Origin: Yeosuana sp043876835
Lineage (GTDB): Bacteria; Bacteroidota; Bacteroidia; Flavobacteriales; Flavobacteriaceae
Direction of reading: 5' to 3'
Length of the DNA: 64,000 nucleotides
NCBI RefSeq assembly: GCF_043876835.1
Contig: NZ_JBAWJZ010000001.1
Span: forward strand, 186,001 to 250,000
Translations under genes and position numbers: made by a program
The notes under the pieces: model-generated
What the model was told of the DNA's origin: nothing
What the model saw: only the letters and a program-made list of their open reading frames with translations
Databases searched by the model: none
Shown: positions 24,409 to 33,313 of the stretch, one piece after another
Position numbering within the stretch: position 1 is the stretch's first letter
Layout of the letters: every line of letters starts with the position of its first letter

Positions 24409-25173
24409 TTAATTTTCTATTTCTACTAAAATGGGGCAATGATCACTATGAACTGCATTTGACAATATAACGGCTCTTTTGATTTTTTCTTGTAATGGTT
24501 TTGAAACCATAGCATAATCTAATCGCCAACCTTTATTATTAGCTCTTGAATTCGCTCGATAACTCCACCATGTATAATTGTTAGGCTCTTTATTTAAATG
24601 TCTGAAAGAATCAATAAATCCGCTATCAATAAAACTGCCAATCCATTTCCTTTCAACCGGCAAAAACCCTGAAACATTACTTAATCCTTTTGGATTATGA
24701 ATATCAATTTCTTCATGGCAAATATTATAATCGCCACAAATAATTAAATTTGGAATCTTTTTTTTAAGTGTATCAATATACTCTTGAAACATATCCATGT
24801 ATTCTAATTTATGGTCTAAACGGTCATCATTTGTACCGCTTGGCAAGTACAAGCTCATCACTGAAAAGTTATCAAAATCAGCTCTAAGATTTCGTCCTTC
24901 ATGGTCCATTGATGCAATTCCTGTGCCATATTCAACATGATTTGGTTTTATTTTGCTTAATATAGCTACACCACTATATCCTTTTTTTTGAGCACTAAAC
25001 CAATAGTTATATTTGTAACCTGCTTCAACAAAAAGGTCTAAATCCAATTGCTCTTGCAAAGCTTTAATTTCTTGTAAACAAATCATGTCTGGATTGGCAC
25101 TTTTTAACCAATCTAGAAATCCTTTGTTAATTGCAGCTCTGATACCATTTACGTTATATGAGATTATCTTCAT
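24409..25173 (-). CDS. xth: Exodeoxyribonuclease III (AP endonuclease)
   Basis: The 254-residue enzyme of the endonuclease/exonuclease/phosphatase fold shows the ExoIII pattern: SYNVNGIRAA at the start, the catalytic Glu in CLQEIKA, the GDYNICHEEIDIHNPK block, and the terminal SDHCPI with the Asp-His pair. It cuts DNA at abasic sites and trims 3' ends in base excision repair. Length is normal. Two other EEP-fold proteins of different type are encoded near 53-60 kb. Confidence 0.97.
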   Translation of the reverse strand: MKIISYNVNGIRAAINKGFLDWLKSANPDMICLQEIKALQEQLDLDLFVEAGYKYNYWFSAQKKGYSGVAILSKIKPNHVEYGTGIASMDHEGRNLRADFDNFSVMSLYLPSGTNDDRLDHKLEYMDMFQEYIDTLKKKIPNLIICGDYNICHEEIDIHNPKGLSNVSGFLPVERKWIGSFIDSGFIDSFRHLNKEPNNYTWWSYRANSRANNKGWRLDYAMVSKPLQEKIKRAVILSNAVHSDHCPILVEIEN

Positions 25174-25294
25174 GAAATAAAATAAGAATTTTAGCTAAAA
25201 TAAATATTACGTTACTTTTACACTATTAATTTATAGCACTTTTAACGAAAACTATTAACAAAATATTTTAAACTATTTGTAGTTTAAGTATCAG

Positions 25295-28200
25295 ATGAAA
25301 TTTATAGCCTTTCTTTTTGTCTTTTTTATTGGGTTTTGTGCTTTTGCCCAAAATCAGAATTCTAATTATAGAACTAAAAAAGTTGCTGTAAATGATACTA
25401 TTTTGATAGATAGTGTAAGTATCAATTCTAATTTCTTTTCCATTAAAACAAAAGAGAACTTATATCTTGATACTAGTTTTTATACTGTTGATTTCCCAAA
25501 GGCTATTTTGACATTTAAAAAGTCTGTCGAAACCGATTCTATCATTATAAATTACTTGCGTTTTCCTGATTTTTTGACTAAAACCTATAAGCAATTGGAT
25601 GAGAAAATAATTGTCGAAAACAATGATAACATCCAAACGCTTTATAAACTGTCTCAAAGCAATCAAGAATCTAATTTTGTTCCCTTTGATGGTTTAACAA
25701 CTTCTGGTAGTATTTCTCGTGGTGTTACCATTGGAAACAATCAAAACTCTGTTTTAAAAAGCGAATTAGACCTACAAATTACTGGAAAGCTAAATGATAA
25801 AGTATCGCTTAGAGCTTCTATTCAAGATGCTAATATTCCACTGCAAGAAAGCGGATATTCGCAACGTTTGGATGAATTTGACCAAGTGTTTATTGAACTA
25901 TTTAGCGATAAATGGAACGTGCGTGCTGGCGACATTGATTTGATTAACACCAATTCATATTTTGCCAATTTCTCCAAACGTGTTCAAGGCTTATTTGTAA
26001 ATGTAAACCTAGGTGATGACGAACACAAAACCAATCTGTTTGCTGCTGGTGCTTTAGTAAGAGGCCAATTTACAAGAAGCCAGTTTACTGCTCAAGAAGG
26101 CAATCAGGGTCCTTATAAATTACAAGGTCAAAATGGCGAATTGTATGTTCTTATTGTTTCTGGAAGTGAAACCGTTTATGTGAACGGAGTTGCACTAAAA
26201 CGTGGTGAAAATGAAGATTATATTATTGATTATAATGCTGGTGAAATTATTTTTAATTCAACTTTTCCTATAACTTCTGAAATGCGAATTACAGTTGATT
26301 ACCAATACAGTGAGCGTAATTATTCGCGCTTAGTAGCTTATGGTGGTGCTAAATTTGAAAGTGAAATACTTAATATAGGTGTTTCTATATATTCTGAAAA
26401 CGATGCTAAAAACCAGCCTTTGCAGCAAAATCTATCACAAGAACAAGTACAAATTCTTGCTAATGCTGGCGATGATAAAAAATTAATGGTTGCTCCTTCA
26501 GATGTTTTAGACAGTTATAGTGACAATAGGATTTTGTACAAAAAAGAACTCATTAATGGTGTTGAAGCTTTTGTGTTTTCCAATAATCCTGATGATGAAT
26601 TATATAGAGTTACTTTCAGTTTAGTTGGTTCAAACAAAGGCGATTACGTTTTAAGTACTATTAATGCCATTAGCAATATTTATGAATATGTAGAACCAAT
26701 TGCAGGAATTCCACAAGGAAATTATGCGCCAATTGTTCAACTTATTGCGCCAACAAAACTTCAGATAGCCGTGTTAAACGGAAGCTATAATCCTTCAGAA
26801 AAAATGGCTATTAATTTTGAAATAGCTGGTAGTAAAAATGACCTGAATTTATTTTCAAACATAGACGATTCAAATAATGATGGTTTTGCTGGCAAACTTA
26901 AAATCTCTCAAAATCTTATAAAAAAAGACAGCCTTTGGAACTTAAATGCCTTTGTGGATGTTGACTATATTCAAAAGAATTTTAAAACCATTGAGCGTTT
27001 ATATAAAGCTGAATTTTCAAGAGATTGGAACATTGAAAACCCTTTGGGAAATCAACAGCTTTTCATTACCGGATTGCAATTAAATCACCCTGAAAAAGGA
27101 ATTGCTTCATACCAGTTTGAACATTTAGGATACTCTGAAAATTTTAATGGTAACAGACATGTAGCGAATTTAAATCTGGCTTTAAATAAATTCAACATCG
27201 TGTCCTATTCCAGTTTTTTAAATGCTGAATCTGATATTAATTCATCAACTTTTTTAAGGTCTTACAATAGAGTTTCTTATAGTATGAATAAAAGCTGGAT
27301 AGGTTTAAAACTTGCTGTTGAAGATAATAAACAAAAAGACAAAACAACTTCAACACTCACACCTTTGAGCCAGAAATTTAAATCATACGAGGCATTTTAT
27401 GGTATTGGCGATAGCACCAAAGTTTTTGCAGAATTTGGTTATAAAAACAGAGTTAATGACAGTTTAAGAAATAATGAATTACAAAAAGTAAACACCTCGA
27501 ATACATTTTATTTAGACTCCAGAATTATTCAAAATACAAACACTAATTTATCCCTGTACATTAATTATAGAACACTAAACAATATCGATAAAGACATTGA
27601 TGATGAGCAGTCTATTAACTCAAGATTGTTATACAATCAAAAGTTTTTAAAACAACTTATTCAGTGGAATACTGTTTTTGAAACCAATTCCGGGAGTTTA
27701 GCTCAACAGGATTTTACCTATGTTGAAGTGGAGCCAGGACAAGGAACTTATACTTGGATTGATTATAATAACAACGGAATTCAGGAATTGGAAGAATTTG
27801 AAATTGCTCAATTTCAAGATCAAGGAAAATACATCAGGGTTCTTTTACCTAACCGTGTTTTCATAAAAACACATCAAAATAGATTGAGTCAAACCTTAAC
27901 TATTAACCCACAACAATTAAATATAAGTGAAAATAAAACTGGAAAATTCTGGTCTCATTTTTATAATCAAACCAGCTATTTGATTGATAGAAAAATAAAA
28001 AGAGATGGAAATAATTTTAATATAAATCCGTTTCAGGCAGACGCAGCTAATCAATTAGGACTACAATTAAATCTAAGAAATGTTTTGTTTTTAAATCGCG
28101 GAAAACAACATTACACAGCTTCCTACACCTATTTATCTAATAAATCTAAAAACATTTTATCAATTGGGTTTATTGAAAATAGTTTAAAAAGCCATCAATT

Positions 28201-28705
28201 TAATTTCAACCATAAAATTGAAGAATCGTGGTTAATAGATCTTCTAACTGCTTTCGATTCCAATGAAAGTTTAAGCGAAAATTATGCTAGCAAAAACTAT
28301 AACTTTAATAAGCAAAAATACAATCCTAAATTATCTTACTTATTTAATGATAATGCTCGTTTTGATATATTTTATCAATATGCTTCAACCAATAATTCAA
28401 TAGGAGATTTAGAATCTTTAAAACAACAAAAATATGGTGCTTCTTTTACTTTTTCGAGTAATCAAAAAGGAGCTTTAAATGGTGAGTTTAATTACTTTTC
28501 AAATAATTTTAAAGGCAACCCGAATTCTCCCGTTTCCTATCAAATGTTAGAAGGTTTACAACCTGGGATAAATTTTACATGGAGTTTGTTAGCACAAAAA
28601 AAACTGACGAAATTTTTGGATTTAAACCTAAGTTATTTTGGAAGAAAAACAGAAACAAGCAAAACTATTCACACCGGAACTGTACAGTTAAAAGCTTATT
28701 TTTAA
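25295..28705 (+). CDS. Large predicted outer-membrane/surface protein, function unknown
   Basis: The 1136-residue protein has a signal peptide (about residues 1-19, ending CAFAQ). A first domain (20-120) is followed by a conserved-looking block, LTTSGSISRGVTIGNNQNS (about 140-158), then long stretches of alternating polar/aromatic residues like beta strands, and it ends VQLKAYF with the terminal aromatic of outer-membrane barrels. I do not recognise a named family. The SGSISRGVTIG region and barrel-like body are seen in other large flavobacterial proteins of unknown role. It has no TonB plug and no T9SS sorting domain. It is convergent with the M28 peptidase gene, overlapping by 4 bases. Confidence 0.65.
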   Translation: MKFIAFLFVFFIGFCAFAQNQNSNYRTKKVAVNDTILIDSVSINSNFFSIKTKENLYLDTSFYTVDFPKAILTFKKSVETDSIIINYLRFPDFLTKTYKQLDEKIIVENNDNIQTLYKLSQSNQESNFVPFDGLTTSGSISRGVTIGNNQNSVLKSELDLQITGKLNDKVSLRASIQDANIPLQESGYSQRLDEFDQVFIELFSDKWNVRAGDIDLINTNSYFANFSKRVQGLFVNVNLGDDEHKTNLFAAGALVRGQFTRSQFTAQEGNQGPYKLQGQNGELYVLIVSGSETVYVNGVALKRGENEDYIIDYNAGEIIFNSTFPITSEMRITVDYQYSERNYSRLVAYGGAKFESEILNIGVSIYSENDAKNQPLQQNLSQEQVQILANAGDDKKLMVAPSDVLDSYSDNRILYKKELINGVEAFVFSNNPDDELYRVTFSLVGSNKGDYVLSTINAISNIYEYVEPIAGIPQGNYAPIVQLIAPTKLQIAVLNGSYNPSEKMAINFEIAGSKNDLNLFSNIDDSNNDGFAGKLKISQNLIKKDSLWNLNAFVDVDYIQKNFKTIERLYKAEFSRDWNIENPLGNQQLFITGLQLNHPEKGIASYQFEHLGYSENFNGNRHVANLNLALNKFNIVSYSSFLNAESDINSSTFLRSYNRVSYSMNKSWIGLKLAVEDNKQKDKTTSTLTPLSQKFKSYEAFYGIGDSTKVFAEFGYKNRVNDSLRNNELQKVNTSNTFYLDSRIIQNTNTNLSLYINYRTLNNIDKDIDDEQSINSRLLYNQKFLKQLIQWNTVFETNSGSLAQQDFTYVEVEPGQGTYTWIDYNNNGIQELEEFEIAQFQDQGKYIRVLLPNRVFIKTHQNRLSQTLTINPQQLNISENKTGKFWSHFYNQTSYLIDRKIKRDGNNFNINPFQADAANQLGLQLNLRNVLFLNRGKQHYTASYTYLSNKSKNILSIGFIENSLKSHQFNFNHKIEESWLIDLLTAFDSNESLSENYASKNYNFNKQKYNPKLSYLFNDNARFDIFYQYASTNNSIGDLESLKQQKYGASFTFSSNQKGALNGEFNYFSNNFKGNPNSPVSYQMLEGLQPGINFTWSLLAQKKLTKFLDLNLSYFGRKTETSKTIHTGTVQLKAYF

Positions 28706-29631
28706 AAATTAAGCTTATCAATTTTATTAAAAACTTCCATAATTACTTTTACAGATTCTTTGTAAAATTCTGGTTGAATATTTTCATAATCATCCGTTGG
28801 CATATGATAATCTCTATGGTCATCAACCCCAAAATAAATAAAAGGGATTCCTTTTTTGTGAAACGAGGCATGATCAGATGAATCTGTCCAGTCTTCAAGA
28901 CCATCAATTCCATCATGACCAGCTATAAGCTTTACAGTTTTTGATTGTTTCAAATTTGAAATAACCTCTTTAAGTGTTTTATTAAATCTTGTTCCTACAG
29001 CAAATAATTCATTGGTATCACTTCGGCTAATCATATCCATATTTAAATTAACCATGATTTTGTTTATTGGAACAATAGAATTGTTTACAAAATATTTTGA
29101 GCCTTGAAGCCCTAACTCTTCCGCATCAAAAGCAGCTAAAATTATGGAATGCTTTGGTGGGTTATTTTTAAAATACTCTGCAAAACTAATTAACGCACTA
29201 ACACCAGAAGCATCATCATCAGCTCCATTATAAATAAGTCCTTTTTTTATGCCTTCATGGTCATAATGTGCACTTATAATTATATATTTTTCGTTGCTCT
29301 CAGTTCCTTTTATTAACCCTAAAATATTGGTGCCATTATAACTTTTCCCTTTACTAGAAAAATAAAATGATTGTTCAAATTTTTCACCCAAAGGCAATAC
29401 ATTAAGATGATAAAATTGATTTGCTATATACTCTTTTGCTTTGTTGGCACCTTTTGTTCCTGTCCGCCTACCTTCAAAAGCATCCGATGATAATGTTTTT
29501 ATATTTTGAAGTAACATTGTCTCATTAAACAATACCTTGTTTTTATTAGTGATATTTTCACTTATTGATTGTGCATTACTTTTAATACTTAAGAAGCATA
29601 TAAATACACAAAAGCAGATTATTTTGTTCAT
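28702..29631 (-). CDS. Secreted M28 family metallopeptidase (aminopeptidase type)
   Basis: The 309-residue protein starts at the ATG giving MNKIICFCVFICF. An in-frame TTG 30 bases upstream lies next to the sdhB terminator and is not used here. A signal peptide ends near SNAQS. All five zinc ligands of the M28 fold are visible: HYDHEG, NGADDDASG, DAEELGLQG, NMDMISR and SDHASF. M28 enzymes remove N-terminal residues from peptides using two zinc ions. It has no sorting domain, so it is probably periplasmic. Its 3' end overlaps the large convergent gene by 4 bases. Confidence 0.93.
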   Translation of the reverse strand: MNKIICFCVFICFLSIKSNAQSISENITNKNKVLFNETMLLQNIKTLSSDAFEGRRTGTKGANKAKEYIANQFYHLNVLPLGEKFEQSFYFSSKGKSYNGTNILGLIKGTESNEKYIIISAHYDHEGIKKGLIYNGADDDASGVSALISFAEYFKNNPPKHSIILAAFDAEELGLQGSKYFVNNSIVPINKIMVNLNMDMISRSDTNELFAVGTRFNKTLKEVISNLKQSKTVKLIAGHDGIDGLEDWTDSSDHASFHKKGIPFIYFGVDDHRDYHMPTDDYENIQPEFYKESVKVIMEVFNKIDKLNF

Positions 29632-29660
29632 TTTAAAAATTAAGAAGCCAAAACTAAACA

Positions 29661-29690
29661 AAAAAACCCATGCGAGAGCAAGGGTTTTTT
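29661..29690 (-). terminator. Terminator of the sdhCAB operon
   Basis: AAAAAACCC-A-TGC GAGA GCA-A-GGGTTTTTT, with one A-A mismatch, 22 bases after the sdhB stop codon. Minus-strand T-run follows the stem. Confidence 0.85.
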
Positions 29691-29712
29691 AATTATCGAT
29701 GAAAGGAAATAA

Positions 29713-30456
29713 TTATGATAAGCTAGCTTTCATTAACTCTCTATTCATTCTTGCAATATTGTCTAAAGAAATACCTTTAGGACATTCTATTTCACACGCA
29801 CCAGTATTTGTACAGTTACCAAAACCTTCTAAATCCATTTGTGCTACCATATTACGCACACGATCGGCAGCTTCAACTTGTCCTTGAGGCAATAAAGCAT
29901 ATTGTGATACTTTTGCTCCAACAAATAACATAGCACTTGAGTTTTTACAAGTAGCAACACAAGCTCCACAACCAATACAGGTTGCAGCATCCATTGCTTC
30001 ATCGGCTGCATGTTTCGAAATTGGAATTGAGTTAGCATCTTGAGTGTTCCCTGAAGTATTTACCGAAATATATCCTCCAGCTTGTTGAATACGTTCAAAA
30101 GCTGTTCTATCTACAACTAAGTCTTTAATTACTGGAAAAGCTGCCGCTCTAAATGGTTCAATGGTAATGGTGTCTCCATCTTTAAACATACGCATATGTA
30201 ATTGACAAGTAGTAACGCCTCTATCTGGTCCATGAGCTTCACCATTAATATACATAGAACACATCCCGCAAATACCTTCACGACAATCGTGATCGAAAGC
30301 TACAGGTTCTTCTCCACTATTTACTAATTGCTCGTTCAAAACATCCATCATTTCCAAAAAAGACATATGTTCTGAAATATCAGTTACTTTATAATCGACC
30401 ATTTGACCCTTTGATTTTGAGTCTTTTTGTCTCCAAATTTTAAGTGTTAAATTCAT
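29713..30456 (-). CDS. sdhB: Succinate dehydrogenase/fumarate reductase iron-sulfur subunit
   Basis: The 247-residue subunit has the [2Fe-2S] motif CREGICGMCSMYINGEAHG (about residues 59-77) in its plant-ferredoxin-like half, and CIGCGACVATCKNSS plus CTNTGACEIECPKGI in the bacterial-ferredoxin-like half for the [4Fe-4S] and [3Fe-4S] clusters. It carries electrons from the flavoprotein to the membrane anchor. It is the last gene of the sdhC-sdhA-sdhB operon, 10 bases after sdhA. Confidence 0.97.
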   Translation of the reverse strand: MNLTLKIWRQKDSKSKGQMVDYKVTDISEHMSFLEMMDVLNEQLVNSGEEPVAFDHDCREGICGMCSMYINGEAHGPDRGVTTCQLHMRMFKDGDTITIEPFRAAAFPVIKDLVVDRTAFERIQQAGGYISVNTSGNTQDANSIPISKHAADEAMDAATCIGCGACVATCKNSSAMLFVGAKVSQYALLPQGQVEAADRVRNMVAQMDLEGFGNCTNTGACEIECPKGISLDNIARMNRELMKASLS

Positions 30457-30466
30457 AGTGCCTTTA

Positions 30467-32479
30467 TTATTTGTATGAACGTTGTTTTAGTTCAATATCT
30501 TTAAATTCTAATTGTTCTTTGTGTAAAACAGCATCTGCAGGTTCTCCTTTATATTCCCAAGCAGCTACAAATGCAAAATCTTTATCGTTACGCTTTGCTT
30601 CACCTTTTTGCTCACCATCTAATTCTACCGATTCTTCACGGAAATGACCTCCACAAGATTCTTCTCTCATTAAGGCATCTTTAGCAAATAACTCACCTAA
30701 TTCTAAAAAGTCTGCCACACGTCCTGCTTTTTCAAGTTCTGGGTTCATTTCATTTGCAGTCCCCGGAACTTTAACATCTTTCCAAAATTCTTCACGAATT
30801 TGTTTAATTTCTGCCATGGCTTCTTTTAAACCTTTTTCATTACGTGCCATTCCTACTTTATCCCACATTACTTTTCCAAGTCGTTTATGGAAGTAATCAA
30901 CAGATTTTGTCCCCTTATTATTTAAGAAGAAATCTATTCTGTCTTTTACTTCTCTTTCTGCCTCATCAAACTCAGGCGTATTTGTTGGAATTTTTCCTGT
31001 TCTAATTTCTTTTGACAAATAATCCCCAATAGTATAAGGCAATACAAAATATCCATCGGCTAAACCTTGCATTAAGGCAGAAGCTCCTAATCTGTTTGCA
31101 CCATGATCTGAGAAGTTTGCCTCACCAATACAATATAAGCCATCGACGGTTGTCATTAAATTATAATCGACCCAAATACCACCCATTGTGTAATGAGTAG
31201 CAGGGTAAATCATCATTGGAGTTTTATACGGATTCTCATCAACTATTTTCTCGTACATTTGGAATAAGTTTCCGTATTTTTCTTCAATAATAGCCTGACC
31301 TAATTCGTATATTTTTTCTTTTGAAGGGTTTTCAATATTATGAATCTTAGCTTGTGTTTTACCATAACGCTCTATAGCTGAAGCAAAATCTAAATAAACC
31401 GCTTCACCTGTTGCATTTACACCAAAACCAGCATCACAACGCTCTTTTGCTGCTCTTGAAGCTACATCACGAGGCACTAAATTACCAAAAGCTGGATAAC
31501 GACGCTCTAAGAAATAATCTCTGTTTTCTTCAGCAATTTCAGTAGGCTTCATTTTTCGTTGTTGAACGGCTTTGGCATCTTCAATGTTTTTAGGCACCCA
31601 AATACGTCCATCGTTACGAAGCGATTCTGACATCAAAGTCAATTTAGACTGATAATCTCCCGAACGCGGAATACATGTTGGGTGAATTTGTGTAAAACAA
31701 GGATTCGCAAAAAATGCTCCTTTTTTATGAATTTTCCAAGCTGCTGTTGCATTACTTCCCATCGCGTTTGTTGATAAGAAATATACATTTCCATAACCAC
31801 CGGTTGCTATAACAACAGCATGTGCCGAATGTCTTTCTATTTCGCCTGTAATTAAATTACGAGCAATAATTCCTCTTGCTTTGCCATCTATTTTAACAAC
31901 GTCAAGCATTTCATGGCGATTGAACATTTCAATTTTACCACGGGCAATCTGACGGTTCATTGCAGAATAAGCTCCTAATAATAACTGCTGTCCTGTTTGT
32001 CCTTTTGCATAAAATGTTCTAGAAACCAACACGCCACCAAATGAACGGTTATCTAACAATCCACCATAATCGCGAGCAAAAGGAACACCTTGTGCCACAC
32101 ATTGGTCAATTATATTTGCTGAAACCTCAGCTAAACGATAAACATTAGCTTCTCGAGAACGGTAATCACCACCTTTTACAGTATCGTAAAATAATCTATA
32201 TGTTGAATCTCCATCGCCCATGTAATTTTTAGCAGCATTAATACCTCCTTGAGCTGCAATTGAATGTGCTCTACGTGGAGAATCCTGATATGCAAATGCT
32301 TTCACATTATATCCTAATTCTGCTAACGTTGCAGCTGCTGAACCTCCTGCTAATCCTGTTCCAACTACAATAATATCTATATGCCTTTTATTAGCCGGAT
32401 TTACTAAATTGATATGGTTTTTATAATCTGTCCATTTATCTTTAATTGGACCTTCTGGTACTCTTGAATTTAAAGTCAT
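30467..32479 (-). CDS. sdhA: Succinate dehydrogenase/fumarate reductase flavoprotein subunit
   Basis: The 670-residue subunit has the FAD-binding motif VVGTGLAGGSAAATLAELG (about residues 36-54), the histidine-flavin attachment region RRAHSIAAQGGINAAKNY, and substrate-binding blocks HPTCIP and TMGGIWVDYN. It oxidises succinate in the TCA cycle (or reduces fumarate). The protein is the longer type found in Bacteroidota and epsilon-proteobacterial enzymes (E. coli SdhA is 588). It lies 12 bases after sdhC. Confidence 0.97.
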   Translation of the reverse strand: MTLNSRVPEGPIKDKWTDYKNHINLVNPANKRHIDIIVVGTGLAGGSAAATLAELGYNVKAFAYQDSPRRAHSIAAQGGINAAKNYMGDGDSTYRLFYDTVKGGDYRSREANVYRLAEVSANIIDQCVAQGVPFARDYGGLLDNRSFGGVLVSRTFYAKGQTGQQLLLGAYSAMNRQIARGKIEMFNRHEMLDVVKIDGKARGIIARNLITGEIERHSAHAVVIATGGYGNVYFLSTNAMGSNATAAWKIHKKGAFFANPCFTQIHPTCIPRSGDYQSKLTLMSESLRNDGRIWVPKNIEDAKAVQQRKMKPTEIAEENRDYFLERRYPAFGNLVPRDVASRAAKERCDAGFGVNATGEAVYLDFASAIERYGKTQAKIHNIENPSKEKIYELGQAIIEEKYGNLFQMYEKIVDENPYKTPMMIYPATHYTMGGIWVDYNLMTTVDGLYCIGEANFSDHGANRLGASALMQGLADGYFVLPYTIGDYLSKEIRTGKIPTNTPEFDEAEREVKDRIDFFLNNKGTKSVDYFHKRLGKVMWDKVGMARNEKGLKEAMAEIKQIREEFWKDVKVPGTANEMNPELEKAGRVADFLELGELFAKDALMREESCGGHFREESVELDGEQKGEAKRNDKDFAFVAAWEYKGEPADAVLHKEQLEFKDIELKQRSYK

Positions 32480-32491
32480 ACTTATTTAAGA

Positions 32492-33151
32492 TTAATGGTT
32501 AAAATGATGATAAAGTGCAATAAAAATAAATCCTAGTGGAATCAAAATAGCATATGCTTTCCCAATAGATTGTAGAGTTTTCTTCCTTCCGGCTGTTATT
32601 CCCAAAGATTGAAATGCTGATGTGAAACCATGAGCTAAATGCAAACCTAATAATACAAATGCAACAACATAAGCAGCAACTCTCCAAATTGGAACAAATT
32701 TTTCGTGTAATTCATGAAAATAACGAGTTGGATCTTCTGGGTTTACTTCAATGTATTTGTAATTTAATTCTGGAAGCCAGAAATCTGCAAAGTGTATTGC
32801 TATAAAAGCTAAAATCACCAATCCGCTGTAAATCATGTTTCTGCTCATCCAAGTTGAATTTGCAGCTCCATTATTTTTTGCGTAAGCGACACCTTGTGCT
32901 TTTTTGTTTTTGATTTCTAATACAAATCCCATCACAAAATGGAACACTACACCAAAAATTAAAACTGGTTGCATTACAAACTGTATCAACCAATTTGTTC
33001 CCATAAAATGTGACGCCGCATTAAAAGTTTCTTCACTAAAAACTGATAATAAATTTATTGAAACGTGCATTAATAAGAAAAACATTAGGAAAAAAGCTGA
33101 AAGCGACATGGCTACCTTTCTTCCAATCGAAGATTTAAAAAATCCGCCCAT
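32492..33151 (-). CDS. sdhC: Succinate dehydrogenase cytochrome b subunit (single membrane anchor)
   Basis: The 219-residue protein has five hydrophobic helices (about residues 14-34, 56-76, 103-123, 154-174 and 196-214) with helix histidines (LLMHVSINL, VVFHFVMGF, AIHFADFW, LHLAHGF). This is the B-type succinate:quinone reductase layout, with one diheme anchor instead of separate SdhC and SdhD. No sdhD is present. It begins the operon and has a good promoter just upstream. Confidence 0.94.
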   Translation of the reverse strand: MGGFFKSSIGRKVAMSLSAFFLMFFLLMHVSINLLSVFSEETFNAASHFMGTNWLIQFVMQPVLIFGVVFHFVMGFVLEIKNKKAQGVAYAKNNGAANSTWMSRNMIYSGLVILAFIAIHFADFWLPELNYKYIEVNPEDPTRYFHELHEKFVPIWRVAAYVVAFVLLGLHLAHGFTSAFQSLGITAGRKKTLQSIGKAYAILIPLGFIFIALYHHFNH

Positions 33152-33176
33152 TATTTAGAAGTTAAAAATATGTACA

Positions 33177-33208
33177 CAAAAATACACTTCATTACCATTA
33201 TAGACAAA
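33177..33208 (-). promoter_or_regulatory. sdhCAB promoter
   Basis: Minus strand TTTG (33208-33205), 20-base spacer, TATTTTTG (33184-33177). A strong consensus match with a leader of about 20 bases. Confidence 0.75.
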
Positions 33209-33266
33209 AACTTATGCACTTAAATATTTATTTAGAATCATTTTAAAGAAGTTAAATTAGGTAAAT

Positions 33267-33292
33267 AAAAAAGCACCAAATGGTGCCTTTTT
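33267..33292 (-). terminator. Terminator of the T9SS metalloprotease gene
   Basis: Minus strand AAAAAGGCACC, loop ATTT, GGTGCTTTTTT. It separates the metalloprotease gene from sdhC. Confidence 0.85.
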
Positions 33293-33313
33293 ATCTATTT
33301 ATTTAGGTTTTCA

